DNA from: Salegentibacter echinorum
Lineage (GTDB): Bacteria; Bacteroidota; Bacteroidia; Flavobacteriales; Flavobacteriaceae
DNA length: 64,000 nt
Assembly (NCBI RefSeq): GCF_900129445.1
Contig: NZ_FQVT01000015.1
Span: 1-64,000, forward strand
Direction of reading: 5' to 3'
Part shown: positions 47,409 to 55,908 of the stretch, piece by piece
Position numbering within the stretch: position 1 is the stretch's first letter
How the letters are laid out: each line of letters starts with the position of its first letter
Translations under genes and position numbers: made by a program
The notes under the pieces: generated by a model
Database searches by the model: none
The model's input: only the letters and a program-made list of their open reading frames with translations
Told to the model about the DNA's origin: nothing

Positions 47409-47900
47409 TTCGGCTTTAAAATTTCCTTTGGTGAGATCTACTTTTACGGTTTCATTTAAGGAAGTGGAAAGTGAAATTCCTTTAAAATCGGCCTTAACGG
47501 GATATTTTTTATGGTTTCTATCTACCAGCACGGCAGTTTTAAATTGTTTAAGGGGCACTGCTAAAAAGTGCCTCACACCATAAATTAAGGTGGTGCCAGA
47601 GTTGAGCACATCATCTACCAAAATCACCGATTTGTCTTTGTAAGCATCGCTCGCCAAAGAAGTGGTGATCTTGTCTAATGGGTTTTTCTTATTGATCTTA
47701 ACCTCGCATAAATCTATTTCTAAAGGTGAAATAATTTCTAAAGCCGATTTTAATTCCAAAGCGAGTTGATAGCCTTTTTTCGAAATCCCGGCGAGAATAA
47801 TCTTATTTTCAGCAATATTGCTTTCGTAAACTTGATAGGCAATTCGCTTTATTTTATGCTGAATTTGTTGATGATCTAAAATAAGTATATGCTCTTTCAT
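47400..47900 (-). CDS. PyrR-like phosphoribosyltransferase
   Basis: Type I phosphoribosyltransferase of 166 residues. The PRPP-binding motif is SVILVDDVLNSGTTL, with the segment LAGISKKGYQLALEL upstream. VLVDRNHKKYPVKADFKG closely follows PyrR-type enzymes (uracil PRTase/regulator of pyrimidine operons). Whether it regulates RNA or only salvages uracil is not visible; no pyr attenuator was found here. It overlaps aroK by 9 bases at the 3' ends. Confidence 0.82.
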   Translation of the reverse strand: MKEHILILDHQQIQHKIKRIAYQVYESNIAENKIILAGISKKGYQLALELKSALEIISPLEIDLCEVKINKKNPLDKITTSLASDAYKDKSVILVDDVLNSGTTLIYGVRHFLAVPLKQFKTAVLVDRNHKKYPVKADFKGISLSTSLNETVKVDLTKGNFKAELL

Positions 47901-47940
47901 AAATTTTAATTTTTAAATGGAATAGCTGTCTAATAGAAAT

Positions 47941-48534
47941 TTACCGGTTTTTAAATTTAAAGAACAATTCATTACCTTTTCTGGGTTTAATTGAGTTATA
48001 ACAGGGCTCCAGGATTTCAATCTCAAAATATGGACTAAAATAGGACAAATATTCTTCTTTATTTCCTCCAAAGGGAGGGCCGTTTTCAGTGAGCGGAAAA
48101 TTAAAAAATAATCCAGCTACAACGCCTTCTTTGGTTAATAATTCGTGCATCTTTTTAGCATAATTTGGTCTCGAATTTACCGGGAGAGCACAAAAAAACG
48201 TTTGCTCCAGGATAAGGTCAAATTTATCTTCAAGATCAAAAAAGTTGCAATTTAACAATTGGGCTTCCGGAAAACCGGGAACTCGGTTTTTAAGGTTTTG
48301 CAAAGGTTTTTGACTTAAATCGGCGACAAAAACATTTTCAAATCCATTCAGAAATAAATATTCTGCTTCATAAGAATTTCCGGCACCAGGGATTAAAATT
48401 TTTAATTCCTTATTTTCTAATTGATCAATATATGCTTTTAACGGCCGTGAAATTTCACCCACGTCCCAACCGGTTTTGTCGCTGTCGTATTTTTTAGACC
48501 AGAATTCAGGAGAAAAACTAAGATTTGAGGTCAT
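47941..48534 (-). CDS. TPMT-like SAM-dependent methyltransferase
   Basis: Class I methyltransferase of 197 residues similar to the thiopurine S-methyltransferase (TPMT) family. The ATG at 48534 gives the normal N-terminus (SFSPEFWSKKYDSDKTGWDVG). The SAM motif is KILIPGAGNSYEAEYL, followed by VFVADLSQKPLQ, and FDLILEQTFFCAL is the family motif. It overlaps the upstream S4-domain gene by 17 bases, so the two are co-transcribed. Thiol or metalloid methylation is the family's usual chemistry; the actual substrate is unknown. Confidence 0.85.
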   Translation of the reverse strand: MTSNLSFSPEFWSKKYDSDKTGWDVGEISRPLKAYIDQLENKELKILIPGAGNSYEAEYLFLNGFENVFVADLSQKPLQNLKNRVPGFPEAQLLNCNFFDLEDKFDLILEQTFFCALPVNSRPNYAKKMHELLTKEGVVAGLFFNFPLTENGPPFGGNKEEYLSYFSPYFEIEILEPCYNSIKPRKGNELFFKFKNR

Positions 48535-48913
48535 CGGGATTGGGATCTGTGTTTTCAAACCATTCATCTATATCGCGCCGGTCTTTCTTGGTAGGCCTGC
48601 CTGTACCTTTTTTACGATAATAATCTTTAGAATATTTAAGAAGCTCCTGTTTTTCGAAGGCCTCTTTTGGGGTCCTATCTACCAGGTAAAGATTTACCAG
48701 TTTTGCACCAACCCGGCTGGGAGGGAGGTCTAAAACTTCAATTTGATAATTTATTTGATTTTTTCGAACCGTAATCTTATCGGCCGGAAAAACCTCTTTA
48801 GAAGGTTTAACGCTGCTGCCGTCAATTTTCACGTGTCCTTTCTTGCAGGCATTGGTGGCAATACTCCTTGTTTTAAAATATCTTACGCACCATAGAAATT
48901 TATCCACTCTCAT
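48518..48913 (-). CDS. RNA-binding S4 domain protein, Hsp15-like
   Basis: Protein of 131 residues with an N-terminal S4 RNA-binding domain (MRVDKFLWCVRYFKTRSIAT, ACKKGHVKIDG) and a basic C-terminal tail, matching HslR/Hsp15. The E. coli protein recycles free 50S subunits that carry a nascent chain. The tail KKGTGRPTKKDRRDIDEWF is characteristic. It is first in a two-gene operon with the methyltransferase and diverges from the FKBP lipoprotein gene. Confidence 0.88.
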   Translation of the reverse strand: MRVDKFLWCVRYFKTRSIATNACKKGHVKIDGSSVKPSKEVFPADKITVRKNQINYQIEVLDLPPSRVGAKLVNLYLVDRTPKEAFEKQELLKYSKDYYRKKGTGRPTKKDRRDIDEWFENTDPNPDDLKS

Positions 48914-48994
48914 AAAATCTTCTTCTTTAAATCTGCGTTAATCATGGAACAAAAATACAAGATTATTGTATCTTGCGCGCCAAAATTAGAGACA

Positions 48995-49900
48995 ATGCAA
49001 TTAAACAGAATTTTTATCCTTAGCTTTATTTTAGGCTTTACTTTTATTTCCTGCAACAACGATGATGACGGCGGAAGTAATACCATTGAAGAACGCGACA
49101 GGGAAGAACAGGAAATGGCAGATGCCGACTCTATTAACAATTTCCTCGACACTCATTTCTATAACTATGAGGAGTTTGAAAATCCTTCGGAAGATTTCGA
49201 TTATATGGTGCGTTTTGATAGTATCGCCGGGGATAATGCCGATAAAACTCCACTTTCTGAAGAAGAGAATTTAATAAAGAAGACCATTACCTACGAAGAG
49301 GTAGAGTATGAAATGTATGTGCTTAAAGTTAGAGAGGGAGAGGGAGAGCAACCAAAATTCTCAGACTCTACCCTGGTGAGTTACCGCGGTGACCTTTTAG
49401 ACCTTAGTTCTTTTGATAATACTTCTACCCCCATTTGGTTTGATCTTACCACTTTGGTAAAAGGTTTTTCTGAAGGTGTTGTGGAATTTAAAGGAGCTAC
49501 AGGTTATACCGTAAATCCAGATAACACCGTGACATTTTCTGATGACTACGGAATTGGTGCTTTTATTTTTCCGTCAGGATTAGGTTATTTTTCTTCGAGC
49601 CAACCCGGTATTCCGGCCTATAGTCCTTTAATTTTTAATGTCAATTTATATCGCGTTAATGAAGCCGATCACGATGGAGATGGAATTCCAAGTTGGATGG
49701 AAGATCTAAATGAAAACAGAAATCTTAGAGACGATGATACCGATGGGGACGGTATACCAAATTATGCAGATGCAGATGATGATGGTGATGGTACGCGAAC
49801 CCGCGACGAAATAATTATTGACCAAGATGGAAGTTTAGAGTTCCCGGATGCTAATGAAAATGGTACACCAGATTACCTGGACGCAGATACTTTTCAATAG
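48995..49900 (+). CDS. FKBP-type PPIase lipoprotein with calcium-type repeats
   Basis: Exported lipoprotein of 301 residues. The start at 48995 begins a type II signal peptide (lipobox TFISC); the ATG 51 bases upstream is unlikely because a TATCTTG promoter-like box lies between them. An FKBP domain (about 100-220) is indicated by SYRGDLLD, the paired PGF-like VKGFSEGVVEF, FPSGLGYF and IPAYSPLIFNVNLYRV. The C-terminal ~75 residues are thrombospondin type 3-like calcium repeats (DHDGDGIPSWMEDLN, DTDGDGIPNYADADDDGDG). Folding of other lipoproteins or adhesins at the surface is inferred. Several of these exist in flavobacteria. Confidence 0.88.
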   Translation: MQLNRIFILSFILGFTFISCNNDDDGGSNTIEERDREEQEMADADSINNFLDTHFYNYEEFENPSEDFDYMVRFDSIAGDNADKTPLSEEENLIKKTITYEEVEYEMYVLKVREGEGEQPKFSDSTLVSYRGDLLDLSSFDNTSTPIWFDLTTLVKGFSEGVVEFKGATGYTVNPDNTVTFSDDYGIGAFIFPSGLGYFSSSQPGIPAYSPLIFNVNLYRVNEADHDGDGIPSWMEDLNENRNLRDDDTDGDGIPNYADADDDGDGTRTRDEIIIDQDGSLEFPDANENGTPDYLDADTFQ

Positions 49901-50026
49901 AAAGGCATCTGAATTGAATCGTTTATCTAAAAGTAAAGTGATTTGTTTTCGGTAAGTAAGAAGAACACGAATAGCCTTTTGAGGTTTCTTTATTTAGCTG
50001 AAAGCAGAGCACCAGATACTCATTAT

Positions 50027-50067
50027 AAAGTAGCCACTAATTCTCGAATTAGTGGCTACTTTTTTTG
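50027..50067 (+). terminator. Terminator for the FKBP gene
   Basis: A 16-17-bp perfect stem AAAGTAGCCACTAATTC with GAATTAGTGGCTACTTT around a minimal loop, then T residues. It lies about 130 bases past the stop codon. Confidence 0.8.
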
Positions 50068-50236
50068 CATCCAATCTTATTCTTTAAATATTTTATGAAG
50101 GGCTTATTTTTTTAAGATACAGAGAATCACAAAGACTCCAAAATCCTAAGAAAAAACTGCAAGAGCATCTTTGTATGTCTGGGTGGTTTCCTGTCCTGGT
50201 GGTGAAATTAAAGATCTGTTATTCTGGATAATTAAA

Positions 50237-50283
50237 TAAAAAAGCCACAATTTCAAGATAAAAATTACCGGTGAAATTGTGGC
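50237..50283 (-). terminator. Terminator for the OMP gene
   Basis: GCCACAATTTCA pairs with TGAAATTGTGGC (12 bp) and is followed on the minus strand by six T residues. Confidence 0.8.
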
Positions 50284-50332
50284 GAAGTATCGCTAAGCTT
50301 TAAGCCTAATTATTTAAGTCTATATTACTTAT

Positions 50333-50926
50333 TTAAAAAGCATAGGACAAACTCAAGATCCATTGTGAAGGTCTGGAGTCAATTTGGAAATTTTCACTGG
50401 CTTGTTCGCTAAAAGCAGTGTTATCGCTAAAGGCTCCTTCATAGCGCAAATCGAGTCCCAAGCTACCCAGCGTTGCACCTACACCTAATTGATATCCTAC
50501 TGTGATATCATTTTCTACCTCTCCAATTTTAAGCTCTGTGTTTTCTAAATCATTGCTTAAAATATACTGAAAAGAAGGTCCGGCTTTAATATTTAACGGG
50601 CCAAAAACATTTACACCCACCAACACCGGAAGATCTAATTTATCAATTTTATAATCAAAGTCTTTATACTCGGTATTCAGCCGGGTGTACATTAATTCTG
50701 GCTGTAAAAATATACCTAAAATTTCAAGACGGCTAAAAAAACCAAGATGATAACCAGACTTTTCTTTTCCGTCAATAATGTCTCCCAGGTCATTCGAAGC
50801 GTTTTCCATTTTTAGGTCACCGGTTGCACCATAGTTAAAACCACCTTTAATCCCAAAGTCCACTTCCTGGGCGGTTGCGCTAAGTGTAGAAACCACGAGT
50901 ACAGCGATAAACATTAATTTTTTCAT
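50333..50926 (-). CDS. Outer-membrane beta-barrel protein, PorT-like
   Basis: Outer-membrane protein of 197 residues. The ATG at 50926 begins the signal peptide MKKLMFIAVLVVSTLSATAQ; the longer frame upstream is not a plausible N-terminus. The mature part (DFGIKGGFNYGATGD, YHLGFFSRLEILGIFLQPEL, VGVNVFGPLNIKAGPSFQYI, GVGATLGSLGLDLRYEGAF) is the outer-membrane-protein-beta-brl fold with about eight strands and a terminal aromatic (SLSYAF). No specific function is evident. It has its own terminator. Confidence 0.83.
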   Translation of the reverse strand: MKKLMFIAVLVVSTLSATAQEVDFGIKGGFNYGATGDLKMENASNDLGDIIDGKEKSGYHLGFFSRLEILGIFLQPELMYTRLNTEYKDFDYKIDKLDLPVLVGVNVFGPLNIKAGPSFQYILSNDLENTELKIGEVENDITVGYQLGVGATLGSLGLDLRYEGAFSDNTAFSEQASENFQIDSRPSQWILSLSYAF

Positions 50927-50989
50927 TGTAGATTGTTTTTGTATTAGTTTATAATAACGCAAAATATGACGCGATATTCTTACGAGTTG

Positions 50990-51050
50990 CAAAAAAAAGA
51001 CTGTTTCAAAACTACATTTTGCTAAAAAGCGTTATGTAGTTTTAAAACAG
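50990..51050 (-). terminator. Terminator after transketolase C-terminal subunit gene
   Basis: A 17-bp stem with one mismatch (51001-51017 with 51034-51050) is followed on the minus strand by a T-run (50991-50998). Confidence 0.82.
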
Positions 51051-51075
51051 CCAAATAAATTTTTTTTTAAAAATA

Positions 51076-52029
51076 TTATTTTCTCTTGAGGACCTTTTCT
51101 GTAGCTTTAATGATAGCATTAGCATTTAGCCCATACTTTTCCATAAGCTGATCTGGGGTACCGCTTTCGCCAAAAGTGTCCTGTGTAGCTACAAACTCTT
51201 GTGGAGCGGGAAGATTTTCGCTTAAGGTGCGAGCTACACTTTCCCCAAGTCCACCAAGGTAGTTATGTTCTTCAGCAGTAACAACACATCCGGTTTTCTT
51301 TACTGAATTAATAATAGCTTCTTCATCTAAAGGTTTAATGGTGTGAATATTTATCACATCGGCACTAATGCCTTTTTCTGAAAGCTGCTGCGCCGCTTGT
51401 ATGGCTTCCCATACCAAATGGCCGGTTGCGATGATTGTCACATCGTTTCCTTCATAAAGTTGTACTGCTTTTCCTATTTCGAATTTTTGATCTTCAGGAG
51501 TAAAGTTGGCAACTTTTGGCCTACCAAAACGAAGGTAAACTGGGCCATCGTGTTCTGCTACGGCAATGGTAGCTGCTTTTGTCTGGTTAAAATCACAGGT
51601 ATTGATAACCGTCATTCCCGGTAACATCTTCATTAATCCAAGATCTTCCAGTATTTGGTGGGTAGCACCATCTTCCCCAAGGGTAACCCCGGAATGGGAT
51701 GCACAAATTTTCACGTTTTTTCCTGAGTATGCAATAGATTGGCGAATCTGGTCATAAACTCTTCCGGTGGCAAAGTTGGCAAAAGTCCCTGCAAACGGAA
51801 TTTTCCCACCAATGGTGAGACCGGCTGCCATGCCCATCATATTTGCTTCGGCAATTCCCACCTGGAAAAAGCGTTCGGGATTTTCATCAATAAAATCCTG
51901 CATTTTTAAAGAGCCAATAAGATCTGCACAAAGGGCTACCACGTTAGGATTGGTTTTGCCTAACTCTGTAAGCCCCGCGCCAAACCCAGATCGTGTATCT
52001 TTCTTTCCTGTATCTGTATATATTTTCAT
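51076..52029 (-). CDS. Transketolase, C-terminal subunit
   Basis: Second half of a two-subunit transketolase (317 residues). It supplies the pyrimidine-binding domain and the C-terminal regulatory domain for transfer of two-carbon units in the pentose phosphate pathway. Motifs include FFQVGIAEANMMGMAAGL (conserved Glu of the TPP site), GVTLGEDGATHQ and HLVWEAIQAAQQL in the final domain. The gene lies downstream of its partner, separated by 134 bases of palindromic repeat, with its terminator after it. This split is a known archaeal and bacteroidete arrangement, not a frameshift. Confidence 0.93.
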   Translation of the reverse strand: MKIYTDTGKKDTRSGFGAGLTELGKTNPNVVALCADLIGSLKMQDFIDENPERFFQVGIAEANMMGMAAGLTIGGKIPFAGTFANFATGRVYDQIRQSIAYSGKNVKICASHSGVTLGEDGATHQILEDLGLMKMLPGMTVINTCDFNQTKAATIAVAEHDGPVYLRFGRPKVANFTPEDQKFEIGKAVQLYEGNDVTIIATGHLVWEAIQAAQQLSEKGISADVINIHTIKPLDEEAIINSVKKTGCVVTAEEHNYLGGLGESVARTLSENLPAPQEFVATQDTFGESGTPDQLMEKYGLNANAIIKATEKVLKRK

Positions 52030-52160
52030 AAAAAAGCCTCCCCCAGCCCCTCCAAAGGAGGGGAGCTGAGTTTATTTTTAAATATTAATAATTTGTATTT
52101 TCATAGTAATTTTCTCGAATCCTGAATTCCTCCCCTTGGGGGAGGTTAGGAGGGGCTATT
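52030..52160. repeat. G/C palindromes between transketolase subunit genes
   Basis: CCCCTCC-AAA-GGAGGGG (52047-52063) and CCTCCCC-TTG-GGGGAGG (52129-52145) with tails ending GGAGGGGCT. They are related to the cluster at 17606-17745 and in opposite orientation to each other, with about 65 AT-rich bases between. Confidence 0.75.
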
Positions 52161-52163
52161 TCT

Positions 52164-53012
52164 TTAATAGTCTCCTAAAGTTTCAGGGTTTTGCGCTAAG
52201 GCAGTTTCCAGTTGTTCATCGTTAGGCGCTTTTCCATGCCAGGCGTGGGTATGCATCATAAAATCTACGCCATTCCCCATCACGGTAGTCATAAGCACGC
52301 AAACCGGTTTTCCTTTTCCGGTGCGGGTTTTAGCTTCGTTTAAGCCGTCTATTACCGCTTGCATATTATTGCCATCTTCAATTTCCATTACATCCCAGCC
52401 AAAAGCTTCAAATTTAGCTTTCATATTGCCCATAGGTAATACAGTTTCTGTACTGCCGTCAATTTGTTGGCCATTAAGATCTACCGTAGCGATAAGGTTA
52501 TCTACATTGTTACCAGCGGCATACATAATAGCTTCCCAGTTTTGACCTTCCTGTAATTCCCCATCACCGTGCAATGAGAAAACCAAATGATCATCCTGGT
52601 TTAATTTCTTGGCCTGAGCTGCACCAAGTGCAACAGACATTCCCTGGCCCAGTGATCCTGAAGCTACCCGAATACCAGGTAAACCTTCATGAGTCGTTGG
52701 GTGTCCCTGCAACCTGGAATCGATATGACGAAAAGTTTTTAATTCTTCAACCGGGAAATAACCACTACGGGCTAAAACGCTATAAAATACAGGAGAAATA
52801 TGACCGTTGGAGAGAAAAAACAGGTCTTCTTCGTTCCCGTCCATATTAAATTCTGGCTTATGCTCCATAACCCCGCCCTGGTACAAAGCTGTAAAAAACT
52901 CTGTACAGCCAAGAGAACCTCCCGGGTGACCTGAATTCACCGCGTGTACCTGCCTTAAGATATCCCGGCGTACCTGGGTGGCAAAATCTTCTAATTCTTT
53001 GATTTTTGACAT
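52164..53012 (-). CDS. Transketolase, N-terminal subunit
   Basis: First half of the two-subunit transketolase (282 residues), carrying the TPP diphosphate-binding domain. The TPP motif begins at LHGDGELQEGQNWEA and ends at TVDLNGQQIDG (GDG-x(n)-N). The cofactor histidine lies in NSGHPGGSLG, and ASGSLGQGMSVALGAA and the terminal HAWHGKAPND also match. It is the first gene of the operon; its promoter lies in the intergenic stretch upstream of 53012. Confidence 0.93.
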   Translation of the reverse strand: MSKIKELEDFATQVRRDILRQVHAVNSGHPGGSLGCTEFFTALYQGGVMEHKPEFNMDGNEEDLFFLSNGHISPVFYSVLARSGYFPVEELKTFRHIDSRLQGHPTTHEGLPGIRVASGSLGQGMSVALGAAQAKKLNQDDHLVFSLHGDGELQEGQNWEAIMYAAGNNVDNLIATVDLNGQQIDGSTETVLPMGNMKAKFEAFGWDVMEIEDGNNMQAVIDGLNEAKTRTGKGKPVCVLMTTVMGNGVDFMMHTHAWHGKAPNDEQLETALAQNPETLGDY

Positions 53013-53344
53013 TAATGTAAAATTGTGTTGTTAAATTAATTACGACAAAAATAGGGTATTAAATAGCTTTCTCAAAGTGGGCGCCTGGCAGTTATTAAGA
53101 AATCTTAAAAAGTAACTAACAATTTTTTAAATCCTGCTGTGATAATTGGCTTAGAATGAGTTTATAAATTAATATCCCTGGCTAGTGTAATCACTTTAAG
53201 TTTTTGATTGTTTTATTCCGAAGAAATTTATCGTATTTGAAGGAATTCAGCACGTTTCCGTTTTAATTTTTTGACCTGGGAACTTTAAAAACCGATGAAA
53301 ATAAACTGAATTATAAATTCCGGTTATGTTTAAGTGGGTTCATT

Positions 53345-53456
53345 TTTACACGATAATGGAGATTTATGTTGGACGAGGTAATGCCTTAAATCAAAATAAT
53401 CCTTCTATATAATACCTCGTGGATTTGCCCCTTGGTGGTTTATTTAAGTATCTTTG
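53345..53456. repeat. Dispersed intergenic repeat carrying a promoter, copy 2
   Basis: The ~75-base 3' half aligns with 37118-37192, including the TTCTATATAATACC block and the entire promoter. The 5' half matches more loosely. The rest of the 460-base gap (53013-53344) shows nothing I can name apart from the region that must drive the minus-strand transketolase operon. Confidence 0.6.
53424..53456 (+). promoter_or_regulatory. Promoter of tgt, inside a repeat
   Basis: TTTG at 53424-53427 and TATCTTTG at 53449-53456 with a 21-base spacer fit the Bacteroidetes consensus. The ATG is 20 bases after the box. Confidence 0.65.
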
Positions 53457-53475
53457 CGCTCACTTAAATAGCAAT

Positions 53476-54606
53476 ATGAAGTTTGATTTATTAGGTGCCG
53501 ATGCCGGTAGTAAGGCACGCGCAGGTACTATTACAACAGATCACGGTAAGATTGAAACCCCCATATTTATGCCTGTTGGCACTGTAGCTTCTGTAAAAGG
53601 AGTACACCAACGGGAATTAAAGAAAGACATAAACCCAGATGTCATTTTAGGGAATACTTATCACCTCTATTTAAGGCCAAAAATCGAAATTTTAAAAAAA
53701 GCCGGCGGGTTGCATAAATTTATGAACTGGGACCGTAATATTCTAACCGATAGCGGTGGCTACCAGGTATATTCCCTTTCAGCAAGAAGAAAAATAAAGG
53801 AAGAAGGGGTGAGGTTTAAATCCCATATCGATGGTTCTATGCATACCTTTACGCCAGAGAATGTAATGGAAATTCAGCGTGCCATAGGTGCCGATATCAT
53901 TATGGCCTTTGATGAGTGTACTCCCTATCCCTGTGATTATAAATATGCCCAACGCTCTATGCATATGACGCATAGATGGCTGGATAGATGTGTAAACCAC
54001 CTACAAAAAGTAGATCCTTTTTATGGTTATGACCAAACCTTGTTCCCCATAGTGCAGGGAAGTACTTATAAAGATTTAAGAAAACAATCTGCGGAATATA
54101 TTGCTTCGGTAGGTGCGGAGGGAAATGCAATAGGCGGACTTTCGGTAGGAGAACCGGCCGAAGAGATGTATGAAATGACCGAGGTGGTGACCAATATTCT
54201 TCCAGAAGATAAACCTCGTTACTTAATGGGGGTTGGCACGCCAATAAATATTTTGGAAAATATTGCCCTGGGGGTAGATATGTTCGATTGTGTTATGCCC
54301 ACCCGAAATGCCCGTAATGGGATGCTGTTTACCGCACACGGGACCATAAATCTTAAAAATAAAAAATGGGAAGATGATTTCTCACCCATAGACGAAATGG
54401 GAATTACTTTTGTAGATACCGATTATAGTAAAGCTTATGTGAGACATTTATTTAGTGTAAATGAGCTTCTTGGCAAGCAAATTGCCACTATTCATAATCT
54501 TGGCTTTTATATGTGGTTGGTTAGAGAAGCCAGAAAACATATTTTAGCAGGAGATTTTACAAGTTGGAAGAATATGATGGTAAAACAAATGGATAAACGC
54601 CTCTAA
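53476..54606 (+). CDS. tgt: tRNA-guanine transglycosylase (queuosine), no zinc cysteines
   Basis: Enzyme that swaps guanine-34 for preQ1 in tRNAs of the His, Asp, Asn and Tyr set. It has 376 residues from the ATG at 53476 (MKFDLLGADAGSKARAGTI). DSGGYQVYSLS contains the base Asp92 and DMFDCVMPTRNARNG the nucleophile Asp271. The usual zinc site CxCxxC before the C-terminal helix is absent: residues 307-316 read EMGITFVDTD, although the downstream His in AYVRHLF is kept. It is followed 4 bases later by the LptF/G permease gene. Confidence 0.94.
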   Translation: MKFDLLGADAGSKARAGTITTDHGKIETPIFMPVGTVASVKGVHQRELKKDINPDVILGNTYHLYLRPKIEILKKAGGLHKFMNWDRNILTDSGGYQVYSLSARRKIKEEGVRFKSHIDGSMHTFTPENVMEIQRAIGADIIMAFDECTPYPCDYKYAQRSMHMTHRWLDRCVNHLQKVDPFYGYDQTLFPIVQGSTYKDLRKQSAEYIASVGAEGNAIGGLSVGEPAEEMYEMTEVVTNILPEDKPRYLMGVGTPINILENIALGVDMFDCVMPTRNARNGMLFTAHGTINLKNKKWEDDFSPIDEMGITFVDTDYSKAYVRHLFSVNELLGKQIATIHNLGFYMWLVREARKHILAGDFTSWKNMMVKQMDKRL

Positions 54607-54610
54607 GAAT

Positions 54611-55687
54611 TTGAAAATATTAGATTGGTACATATTAAAGCGCTATTTAGGAACTTTCTTCCTTATGCTCCTGCTTTTTGTTCCTATTGGAATTATAGTA
54701 AATTTAGCAGAAAAAATTGGAAAAATTCTCGATAACGAAGTTCCTTTTATTGAAGTTGCACTTTACTATGTAGATTTCACAATCTATTTCGCTAACTTAT
54801 TATTTCCACTTTTTCTTTTTTTATCGGTTATTTGGTTTACTTCAAAACTCGCTAATAATACCGAGATTATTGCTTTTTTGAGTAGCGGGGTTTCTTTTTG
54901 GAGATTCCTTAGACCTTACCTGGTTGGGGCTATGCTCGTTTGTATTTTTGCTTTATTTTTAGCGATGTTCCTGGCCCCCAAAGCGAGTAAAGGTTTCAAT
55001 GAATTTAAATATGAATATTTAAAAAAGAATGCACAAACCCAGGAAACCAGTGATGTTTACCGACAAATAAATGATGATGAGGTAATATATGCAAGTCACT
55101 TTCAGCCTCGGGCTAAGTCTGCCAGGAACTTTACATTAGAACATTTTAAAGATAATGAGCTTGAGTTTAAAATAAGCGCTTCTCGTTTAGAGTTTAATGA
55201 AGAAGATACCACTTATACCTTAACTAATGTCGATAAACGTATAATTGGGGAAGACGAAGATATTATTCTTCATCAGAGTAAATTAGATACAATTCTTCCA
55301 TTTGAATTTAGCGAGCTTACGCCACAAACTTATGTTGCTGAAACTTTAAATTATAGTGAATTGCACGAGTTTATTGCCCAGGAACGTAGGCGGGGGTCTG
55401 GAAATATAAACCGCTATGAAGTAGTGGCTTATAAAAGATGGAGTACCCCAGTATCTGCCTTTATTCTTACTATTATTGCCGTTGCAGTCTCTTCTAAAAA
55501 ACGCCGTGGTGGGATGGGAGTAAACCTGGCTGTAGGAATTACCCTGGCTTTTATTTTTATTTTTTTCGATAAAGTTTTTGGAACTATGGCCGAGCAATCT
55601 ACCTTTTCTCCCTTAATTGCGGTGTGGTTTCCAAATATTAGTTTTGGGATTTTGGCTGTGTTTTTGCTATTTAAAGCGAAGCGATAG
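54611..55687 (+). CDS. LptF/LptG family permease
   Basis: Inner-membrane component of the lipopolysaccharide transporter (LptB2FG), 358 residues. Six transmembrane helices flank a periplasmic beta-jellyroll domain (about 130-255). The N-terminus ILDWYILKRYLGTFF is the family signature, so translation starts at a TTG codon at 54611. C-terminal helices include KRWSTPVSAFILTIIAVAV, the region where LptF/G dock the ATPase. The gene starts 4 bases after tgt, in the common tgt-lptG order of Bacteroidetes. Confidence 0.9.
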   Translation: MKILDWYILKRYLGTFFLMLLLFVPIGIIVNLAEKIGKILDNEVPFIEVALYYVDFTIYFANLLFPLFLFLSVIWFTSKLANNTEIIAFLSSGVSFWRFLRPYLVGAMLVCIFALFLAMFLAPKASKGFNEFKYEYLKKNAQTQETSDVYRQINDDEVIYASHFQPRAKSARNFTLEHFKDNELEFKISASRLEFNEEDTTYTLTNVDKRIIGEDEDIILHQSKLDTILPFEFSELTPQTYVAETLNYSELHEFIAQERRRGSGNINRYEVVAYKRWSTPVSAFILTIIAVAVSSKKRRGGMGVNLAVGITLAFIFIFFDKVFGTMAEQSTFSPLIAVWFPNISFGILAVFLLFKAKR

Positions 55688-55908
55688 TTTCTTAAATGGG
55701 ATTTTTAAATTGTCTATAGATATTAGATAAATAATGTTCATAGGAACAAGTCTGTAAGCATTTGTTTTGTCGATTCCAATTTCAAGGCGGTTTAAGACTG
55801 GAAATAATTACTTCAAAAATTTCCGAAAAATTAATACTCCTTCAGCCTAATTCTTCGTTTTAAAGTTTGTTATATTTGTGGGCTAATAAAAACAAACGAG
55901 AACAACTT

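Larger units (their letters stand above)
49901..50332. other. Intergenic region with two terminators
   Basis: Convergent genes flank this 430-base stretch. It holds the terminator of the FKBP gene (50027-50067) and that of the OMP gene (50237-50283). The remaining sequence has no ORF or RNA that I recognise. Confidence 0.6.

Noticed and set aside
51076-53012. Transketolase broken by a frameshift
   Set aside because: Both parts have their own starts and full domains, are 134 bases apart, and match the known two-subunit form.
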